This document shows positions 58,468 through 64,000 of a stretch of DNA of 64,000 bases, piece after piece. The position numbers were made by a program, and so were the translations under genes. The first letter of the stretch is position 1. Each line of letters starts with the position of its first letter. Source of the stretch: UA16 sp905478895 (lineage in GTDB: Bacteria; Bacteroidota; Bacteroidia; Flavobacteriales_D; Sanyastnellaceae); assembly GCA_943788495.1 (NCBI GenBank), contig CALSQO010000002.1:434001-498000 (forward strand), written 5' to 3'. The notes beneath the pieces were generated by a model. That model did not search any database. It had not been told where the DNA came from and worked only from the letters and a program-made list of their open reading frames with translations.

Positions 58468-58500
58468 AAAGGGCCTAGCATTGAGCTAGGCCCTTTTTTT
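58468..58500 (+). terminator. Rho-independent terminator
   Basis: A perfect 12-bp stem (AAAGGGCCTAGC / GCTAGGCCCTTT) with a 5-nt loop ATTGA runs straight into a T tract, 20 bp after the stop of the giant Cys-rich gene. It should end that transcript before the FG-GAP gene array. It is the strongest terminator visible in the window. Confidence 0.93.
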
Positions 58501-58533
58501 ATGCCTGACATTTTGATGTATCTTTTATTGCTG

Positions 58534-60309
58534 ATGTGCGATAATCAAAGAAAGTGGAACAGACGGGTGCAGGGAATCATTCTGGCAAGTGCTTGGAGTG
58601 GGGTATTTCTTTTGGCGAGCATTACCGTGGCAGCCCAATTGTTGGAAGACGACGGAATGATTGGTGTGTTAACGGATCATACCGGCGGATACCTCGGGAC
58701 AGGGGTTAGTTTCGCTGATTTCAATGGCGATGGCAAGGATGATTTGAGTTTTGGTCACCACGAAGGAGATCTGCGATTCTATGTAGCCGTGGAGGGTGGG
58801 TTCGAAGAGGTTGACTTGGGATTGTCTACGCCCAATGCTCAGTCCAAAGGCATACTCTGGGCAGATATAGACAATGATGGTGATCAGGATTTGTTCGTGG
58901 CCTTTCGATTGGCGCCGAATAAGATGTGGATCAACGAAGGCGATCTAAACATGATTGACGTCAGCGCATTCTGTGGCATTGCTCAAGACGATCGAAGAAG
59001 CTTTGGCCCTGCCTTTGGCGATTTCGATCGTGATGGGTTGATTGATTTGTTCGTTTCCACCTACGGCTATGAGGTAGACTTTCCGCAAGGCAATGAGTGT
59101 TATCGTAATCTTGGAGATGGAAGCTTCGAAGATGTCACGGATTCCCTTGGGTTCGGAGGAATGAACCTGCAGTCGTTTCAGGCGCAGTGGGTCGATGTCG
59201 ATCGGGATGGGTGGCTCGACTTGCACGTAATCCGAGATCGCTTCATCTACCCGAACTTATTCTATGTGAATATGGGTTCGTCTGGTGAGACCCTGTTTCA
59301 AGAGTCAGCTGAATTTATGGGGCTGGATGTAGCCATCAATTGCATGTCAACGTCTGCCCATGACTTTGATCGAGACGGCGACATTGATTTTTTCTTGTCG
59401 GGTGGGCTGGAAGGCAATGTTCTGCTGGAAAACAACGGCGACGGAATCTTTTCGGAGATTACTTCAGAAGCTTTGGTGATGAATGAGATCTGTTGGGCGG
59501 GTCAATGGCTTGATGTAGATTCAGATGGCTGGGAGGAATTGCACGTGGCGACAAGTGTCGCTACATATATTGACTATCCTTCCATCATTTATGAGTTCAA
59601 TCAAGAGCCCGATGAGCTGTTTGCGAATAACGAGGGTACCTTGGAACCGGCAGGACCATTATTCCAAAGCGTTACTTCCTTGGGGTATTCGACGGCGATT
59701 GGCGATTACAATGATGATGGTTTCATTGATTTGGTTTCGCATCACATTGGTCCGATTCCTGAGTTTCGGACAAGCACTCCGAACGAAAACAACTGGTTGA
59801 TGGTTCGCCTCGAAGGCACGGAAAGCAATCGGGATGCCATTGGGTCGAAGATTGAACTTTGGCGTGGAGGGAATTATTGGTACCGAGAGACGTATTGCGG
59901 TGAAGGGTATTTGTCTCAGAACTCACGTTGGGAGCACTTTGGATTGGGTACGGCCACGGCAGTCGATTCGCTGACAATCCACTGGCCTAATGGATTGGTG
60001 GAGACTTGGCAGGATATCGATGCCAATGAGAAACTGGTTTTTGTAGAAGGCACTGCGCTTTGCCAAGCAGCTTGTCCAGGTTGCACCTACACGGGCGCTT
60101 GTAACTATGACGTCGATGCTACGGAAGACGATGGTACCTGCGATTTTACATGTCTTTTCAATGGAATCATTTGCGGTGAGGGTTCCGTTTGGAATCAGAT
60201 CACCGGCCAATGTGAAGTTTCATGCGTCGGCGACCTCGATGACGATGGCACTATATCGGTGGAGGACCTCTTGATTCTTCTGACGAACTTTGGGACCGTA
60301 TGTCCCTGA
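58534..60309 (+). CDS. FG-GAP/VCBS repeat protein with ASPIC/UnbV domain (CRTAC1-like), paralogue 1
   Basis: About 591 residues. The signal peptide lies in VQGIILASAWSGVFLLASIT...AAQ. Seven Ca-binding FG-GAP repeats with DxDxDG loops form a predicted beta-propeller: FADFNGDGKDDLSF, DIDNDGDQDLFV, DFDRDGLIDLFV, DVDRDGWLDLHV, DFDRDGDIDFFL, DVDSDGWEELHV and DYNDDGFIDLVS. An ASPIC/UnbV domain follows (NNWLMVRLEGTESNRDAIGS, SQNSRWEHFGLGTATAVDSL), then one GCTYTGACNYDVDATEDDGT repeat and the dockerin-like end GDLDDDGTISVEDLLILLTN. The open frame begins at 58501, directly on the terminator T tract, so the Met at 58534, which aligns with the paralogues, is preferred. Confidence 0.9.
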   Translation: MCDNQRKWNRRVQGIILASAWSGVFLLASITVAAQLLEDDGMIGVLTDHTGGYLGTGVSFADFNGDGKDDLSFGHHEGDLRFYVAVEGGFEEVDLGLSTPNAQSKGILWADIDNDGDQDLFVAFRLAPNKMWINEGDLNMIDVSAFCGIAQDDRRSFGPAFGDFDRDGLIDLFVSTYGYEVDFPQGNECYRNLGDGSFEDVTDSLGFGGMNLQSFQAQWVDVDRDGWLDLHVIRDRFIYPNLFYVNMGSSGETLFQESAEFMGLDVAINCMSTSAHDFDRDGDIDFFLSGGLEGNVLLENNGDGIFSEITSEALVMNEICWAGQWLDVDSDGWEELHVATSVATYIDYPSIIYEFNQEPDELFANNEGTLEPAGPLFQSVTSLGYSTAIGDYNDDGFIDLVSHHIGPIPEFRTSTPNENNWLMVRLEGTESNRDAIGSKIELWRGGNYWYRETYCGEGYLSQNSRWEHFGLGTATAVDSLTIHWPNGLVETWQDIDANEKLVFVEGTALCQAACPGCTYTGACNYDVDATEDDGTCDFTCLFNGIICGEGSVWNQITGQCEVSCVGDLDDDGTISVEDLLILLTNFGTVCP

Positions 60310-60405
60310 ATTAGTTGGCGATAGCTTTGAATTGAGGCCTGCTTGGCTTAAATTTAATAACCTGCATGTGATCGGAGCCAAAACAATTGGATTTCCATCG
60401 TATCA

Positions 60406-62214
60406 ATGCGCCTAATTTCCCCCATCTTTCTTCGCAAAATCAAGCGCCTCTTTCCGTGCTTGATGCTTTGTGGTGCACTGATGGGAACCAGTAAGGAATT
60501 GTCGGGGCAAACTAGTTTTCTCGATGTGAGCAATCAATTGGGCATCCCAAGTGATCAAACAGGTGGATTCCTCGGGGCAGGTATGAGCGTTGCGGACTTC
60601 AACGATGATGGGATTGACGACTTAAGTCTAGCCCATCATGGGGGAGAGTTGAAGTTTTATTTGGGCACCGGAGAAGGTTTTGATGAATACTTGCTCAATC
60701 TCTCGGACTATCCATTCGAAGCGAAATCGGTGGTTTGGGTGGACATCGACAACGACGGAGACCAAGATTTATTCATCACTTACCGCTTGCAACCGAACCG
60801 CATGTACCTCAATCATGGAGACCTCATCATGGAGGACATTACTGAGACATGTGGCATTCTAATCGCAGATCGTCGGAGTTATGGTGCCAGTTTTGGGGAC
60901 TATGACAACGATGGTTTGTTGGATTTGTTCGTGGCCAACTATGTGAGCGGATCGGACGAACCATTCAATGAACTCTATCACAATTTGGGCAATGCTCAAT
61001 TTGAAGAAGTGACCTTCGATCTCGGCATGGGACAGCCATTGCAGCAAAATTTTCAAGGCCACTGGGTGGATTTCAATCAAGACGGCCTCTTAGATCTGCA
61101 TTTGATCCGGGACCGATTGTGCTTCGATAATTATTATTATGAGCAGCAGTTGGATGGAACCTTCGAGAATACAGCACATGACCGTGGCTTGGACTTGATG
61201 GTGAATGCCATGTGTACATCAACGGCCGACTTTGACCGTGATAACGATCAAGATTTGTATGTAGCAGCCGGCATGTTTGAAGGCAACTTTCTAATGATCA
61301 ATGACGGGGGCGATTTTGATGCTTATGAGGCTGTGACAGGCGATAGCGTTGAAGTGCATCTTACTTCATGGGCTTCGACATGGTTTGATGCCGATAACGA
61401 TGGCTGGGAAGATTTGCACGTTTGCACAGGATTCAGCGTTTACACGAATTACCCATCCATTTTGAGTCAATACCCCAATGTGCCGGATCAGTTTTTCTGG
61501 AATGACCAAGGTGCTTTTGATGAGGATGATTCAGGACTTTTTGATGCCAATGTCTTGTCCTTTTCATCGGCATCATCGGATTACAACCTCGATGGTTTTC
61601 CCGACCTCTTCTCCAATGCAGTTGGGGAGTACATGCAGGTTTTGAAGGCAGAACCAAATGCCAATCGGTGGTTGAAAGTTCACCTCCAGGGAACAGTAAG
61701 CAACCGGGATGGTGTTGGTGCTCGTCTCCGAATCTATAGAGACAGTTTGATTGGGACCCGGATGACGCATTGTGGCGAAAACTTTTTGTCCCAAAGCAGT
61801 CGATGGGAACATTTTGGCATCGGGCTCAGCACGGCTTTGGATTCCCTTGTCATCGAATGGCCTTCGGGAATTGTGGATCGCTACTATGACCTCGAGCCCA
61901 ATCAGTCAATGATGGTGTTAGAAGGTGAGACACTCGGTGTTTCCCCGCCTTGCTCAGGCGATACATGTCCAGGCTGCATGTACGCCTTGGCGTGCAATTT
62001 CGATGCGAATGCAACCGAAGACAATGGCTCCTGTGATTTTAATTGTTGGACAGATGCAGTGGCGTGCGGAGCGGGAACAATTTGGGACGAAGCGCTGCAG
62101 CAATGCCTCGTTGTTCCTTCAGTTTGCCCCACCGATCTCAACGGAGATGGCGTCACAAGTGTTCTGGATTTGCTGGTTTTTTTAATTGCTTTCAACAACC
62201 AATGCGAGGAATGA
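60406..62214 (+). CDS. FG-GAP/VCBS repeat protein with ASPIC/UnbV domain (CRTAC1-like), paralogue 2
   Basis: 602 residues, complete. The signal peptide covers RLFPCLMLCGALMGTSKELSG. Same order of domains as paralogue 1: seven FG-GAP loops (VADFNDDGIDDLSL, DIDNDGDQDLFI, DYDNDGLLDLFV, DFNQDGLLDLHL, DFDRDNDQDLYV, DADNDGWEDLHV, DYNLDGFPDLFS), the UnbV domain (NRWLKVHLQGTVSNRDGVGA, SQSSRWEHFGIGLSTALDSL), GCMYALACNFDANATEDNGS, and the end DLNGDGVTSVLDLLVFLIAF closing with QCEE. It lies 96 bp after paralogue 1. Its stop overlaps the start of paralogue 3 (ATGATGA), so the last two are translationally coupled. Confidence 0.92.
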   Translation: MRLISPIFLRKIKRLFPCLMLCGALMGTSKELSGQTSFLDVSNQLGIPSDQTGGFLGAGMSVADFNDDGIDDLSLAHHGGELKFYLGTGEGFDEYLLNLSDYPFEAKSVVWVDIDNDGDQDLFITYRLQPNRMYLNHGDLIMEDITETCGILIADRRSYGASFGDYDNDGLLDLFVANYVSGSDEPFNELYHNLGNAQFEEVTFDLGMGQPLQQNFQGHWVDFNQDGLLDLHLIRDRLCFDNYYYEQQLDGTFENTAHDRGLDLMVNAMCTSTADFDRDNDQDLYVAAGMFEGNFLMINDGGDFDAYEAVTGDSVEVHLTSWASTWFDADNDGWEDLHVCTGFSVYTNYPSILSQYPNVPDQFFWNDQGAFDEDDSGLFDANVLSFSSASSDYNLDGFPDLFSNAVGEYMQVLKAEPNANRWLKVHLQGTVSNRDGVGARLRIYRDSLIGTRMTHCGENFLSQSSRWEHFGIGLSTALDSLVIEWPSGIVDRYYDLEPNQSMMVLEGETLGVSPPCSGDTCPGCMYALACNFDANATEDNGSCDFNCWTDAVACGAGTIWDEALQQCLVVPSVCPTDLNGDGVTSVLDLLVFLIAFNNQCEE

Positions 62215-64000
62215 TGAACCACAGAATGCGATTATTTTGGCGCAAATCACTGGGCCTTTTGACGATGTGCTTGGTTTCCGTAGCCGCGCTCGCGCAGATG
62301 GTGGATGTGAGCAATTTCATGAATCTGTCCACGGATCATACGGGAGGATTTTTAGGTGCTGGGGTGAGTTTTGCCGACTTCAATGGCGATCGAATCGATG
62401 ATTTGAGTTTTGCCCATCACCAGGGAAGTTTACGCTTCTTCGAAGGAACGGGGAATGAGGATGGATTCTTGGAGGTAGATCTGGATTTGCCAGCCTACGC
62501 AGCTGAGGCGAAGATGATTCTATGGTCGGATATCGATAACGATGGAGACCAAGACCTTTTCATCACCTACCGCCTGGCTCCCAACAAAATGTTTCGCAAT
62601 GACAACGGTTCTTTTGTCGACGTGAGCGCGACATGTGGCATCAATCAAGGAGCCCGCAAGAGTTATGGCGCCTGTTTTGGGGATTATGACAAAGACGGAT
62701 TCCTGGATTTATTCGTAGCCAATTACACCTCTTCTTTCGACGAATATGCCTTCAATGAATTGTACCGCAATGAAGGAGATGGAACATTTGAAGATGTCAC
62801 GGAATCATCGGGTATGTTCGGAGTCACTGGAATTCAATCTTTTCAAGGGCAATGGGTGGACTTCAATGGAGACCAACTGCTCGACCTCCATGTCATAAGG
62901 GATCGGGTTATTTACGCCAACCACTTTTTTGAACAGCAGCCCGAAGGGGCGATAACGCCATTCATTGAAAGCGCTAATGACGTTGGGTTGGACATGGCCA
63001 TCAATTGCATGTCGACAACCGTGGCTGATTACGACGGGGACCTGGACATGGATGTCTACATCACCGCTTTTCCGGGCGATGAGAATTGGATGTTGGTCAA
63101 TAACGATTACGCGTTTTCGGCTGTGAACGAGGACAGCGGAGAAATTCCGATGCAAAATATGCAAGTGGACGCCATCTGTTGGGCTGGGAATTGGTTGGAT
63201 GTAGACAACAATGGATTCGAAGATTTGCACGTTGCAAATGGCTACAGCGAATACACCAATTACCCGGAGGTTTTGGCAGTATACGATGAGCCCGATAAGC
63301 TCTTTTTGAACGAGGCGGGGGTTTTCTCAGAATCGGAAGATCAACTCTTTCAAAGCGTCAACAATTTGTCATTCAGCACCGCGGTCGGTGATTTTAACCG
63401 TGACGGTTTTCCTGATTTGGTGTCCAACCGTGTTGGCGATTATGCTCAAGTTTTGCGAGCAGAACCCAATGAAAATCACTGGGTGAAATTTTGGCTCGAA
63501 GGCAGCATTAGTAACCGAGATGCTGTTGGCGCAACGATTGAGGTCTGGATCGAGGGCGTTTCTCAAAGTCGTATGCTCTTTGCGGGTGAAAATTATATGG
63601 GCCAGAATAGCCATTGGGAGCATTTTGGGATCGGCGTTGCTGAGTCCTTGGATTCTGTAGTGGTCAATTGGCCGATTGGCTTGCCAACCGTTTACACGGA
63701 ATTGGAGATCGATCAACACTGGCTGTTGGTGCAAGACGCAGCTCCAATTAGTCTGTGGTCAGAGGAGGAAGGATGCGAGGATGAATGCTATGGCTGCACG
63801 TATGCGTCTGCCTGTAATTACGATCCTGAAGCAAACATTGAAGATGGCTCTTGCAGCTTTTCATGTTGGTCAAGCCCCGATGCTTGTGGTTCGGGAACGG
63901 TATGGGACGAGGCTTCGTCTTCCTGTATTCCGGATCCCAATCCATGCGTTGGAGATTTGGATTACGACGACGCCATCACCATTGCTGATTTGTTGATTTT
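62211..64000 (+). CDS. FG-GAP/VCBS repeat protein with ASPIC/UnbV domain (CRTAC1-like), paralogue 3, partial
   Basis: Open to the right edge; about 596 residues visible, so only the last few are missing. The signal peptide is LFWRKSLGLLTMCLVSVAAL ending AQ. The FG-GAP loops are FADFNGDRIDDLSF, DIDNDGDQDLFI, DYDKDGFLDLFV, DFNGDQLLDLHV, DYDGDLDMDVYI, DVDNNGFEDLHV and DFNRDGFPDLVS; the UnbV part has NHWVKFWLEGSISNRDAVGA and GQNSHWEHFGIGVAESLDSV. It then has GCTYASACNYDPEANIEDGS and the start of the dockerin-like end (GDLDYDDAITIADLL). Some loops have lost Ca ligands (GDRIDD, GDLDMD), suggesting divergence. The ATG at 62211 or 62214 overlaps the paralogue 2 stop. Confidence 0.9.
   Translation, partial: MMNHRMRLFWRKSLGLLTMCLVSVAALAQMVDVSNFMNLSTDHTGGFLGAGVSFADFNGDRIDDLSFAHHQGSLRFFEGTGNEDGFLEVDLDLPAYAAEAKMILWSDIDNDGDQDLFITYRLAPNKMFRNDNGSFVDVSATCGINQGARKSYGACFGDYDKDGFLDLFVANYTSSFDEYAFNELYRNEGDGTFEDVTESSGMFGVTGIQSFQGQWVDFNGDQLLDLHVIRDRVIYANHFFEQQPEGAITPFIESANDVGLDMAINCMSTTVADYDGDLDMDVYITAFPGDENWMLVNNDYAFSAVNEDSGEIPMQNMQVDAICWAGNWLDVDNNGFEDLHVANGYSEYTNYPEVLAVYDEPDKLFLNEAGVFSESEDQLFQSVNNLSFSTAVGDFNRDGFPDLVSNRVGDYAQVLRAEPNENHWVKFWLEGSISNRDAVGATIEVWIEGVSQSRMLFAGENYMGQNSHWEHFGIGVAESLDSVVVNWPIGLPTVYTELEIDQHWLLVQDAAPISLWSEEEGCEDECYGCTYASACNYDPEANIEDGSCSFSCWSSPDACGSGTVWDEASSSCIPDPNPCVGDLDYDDAITIADLLI

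Noticed and set aside
1..64000. tRNA, rRNA, CRISPR arrays, IS elements, prophage
   Set aside because: Read through on both strands; no cloverleaf-like sequence, spaced direct repeats, transposase or phage structural gene was recognised. A small RNA gene could still have been missed without a covariance-model search.

Overview
The window looks like a chromosomal segment of a marine-type member of the Bacteroidota, most likely Flavobacteriales (Crocinitomicaceae or Cryomorphaceae relatives). The evidence is a type IX secretion (T9SS) CHU_C sorting domain, three FG-GAP/ASPIC-UnbV proteins, Cys-rich repeats ending in DDGSC, a Bacteroidetes-type Fur without CxxC, the small family usually labelled 'ABC transporter ATPase', and -7 boxes of the form TAnnTTTG. 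I see no rRNA, tRNA, CRISPR array, insertion sequence or phage gene.

Layout. 1-5.5 kb: a partial secreted protein, a small basic protein, an MBOAT/SGNH O-acylation pair and a DUF255 lipoprotein. 5.6-13.5 kb: mostly housekeeping (glyA, a Rel/SpoT protein, fumarylacetoacetase, purA, a Fur-family regulator) with one glycosyltransferase. 13.5-17.3 kb: a PAPS-making and sulfate-transfer cluster (cysD, cysN, sulfotransferase, cysC, DUF2061). 17.3-39.3 kb: a large surface-polysaccharide locus. It holds an acyltransferase, about nine glycosyltransferases, a Wzy-like polymerase beside a transglutaminase-like protein, a wbpB/wbpD/wbpE-like amino-sugar module, a hisH remnant, a carbamoyltransferase and two paralogous ABC exporters. 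39.3-48 kb: a MoxR ATPase, a GT2, three parvulin-type periplasmic chaperones and guaB. 48-53.4 kb: a T9SS cargo protein, a Wzc-like chain-length regulator and a conserved small protein. 53.8-64 kb: a 1556-residue Cys-rich modular secreted protein, a strong terminator, and three tandem FG-GAP/UnbV paralogues, the last running off the window.

The polysaccharide genes suggest a glycan that is N-acetylated or amidated, O-acylated, sulfated and carbamoylated, with polymerisation (Wzy), length control (Wzc) and export (ABC) genes close by. No sulfite- or PAPS-reductase gene is visible, so PAPS may be made for sulfation.

A striking property is that about twenty genes in the first 38 kb, including normally essential ones, are split by single-base indels. 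Everything from 39.3 kb to the end reads cleanly. A 363/364-bp tandem duplication lies inside one broken gene. Uncorrected sequencing or assembly error in the left part is the simplest explanation, so split genes are annotated as one feature across their fragments with approximate shift positions. Separate from this are true-looking remnants: a truncated hisH, a truncated glycosyltransferase, a vestigial MBOAT start and an orphan C-terminal domain.
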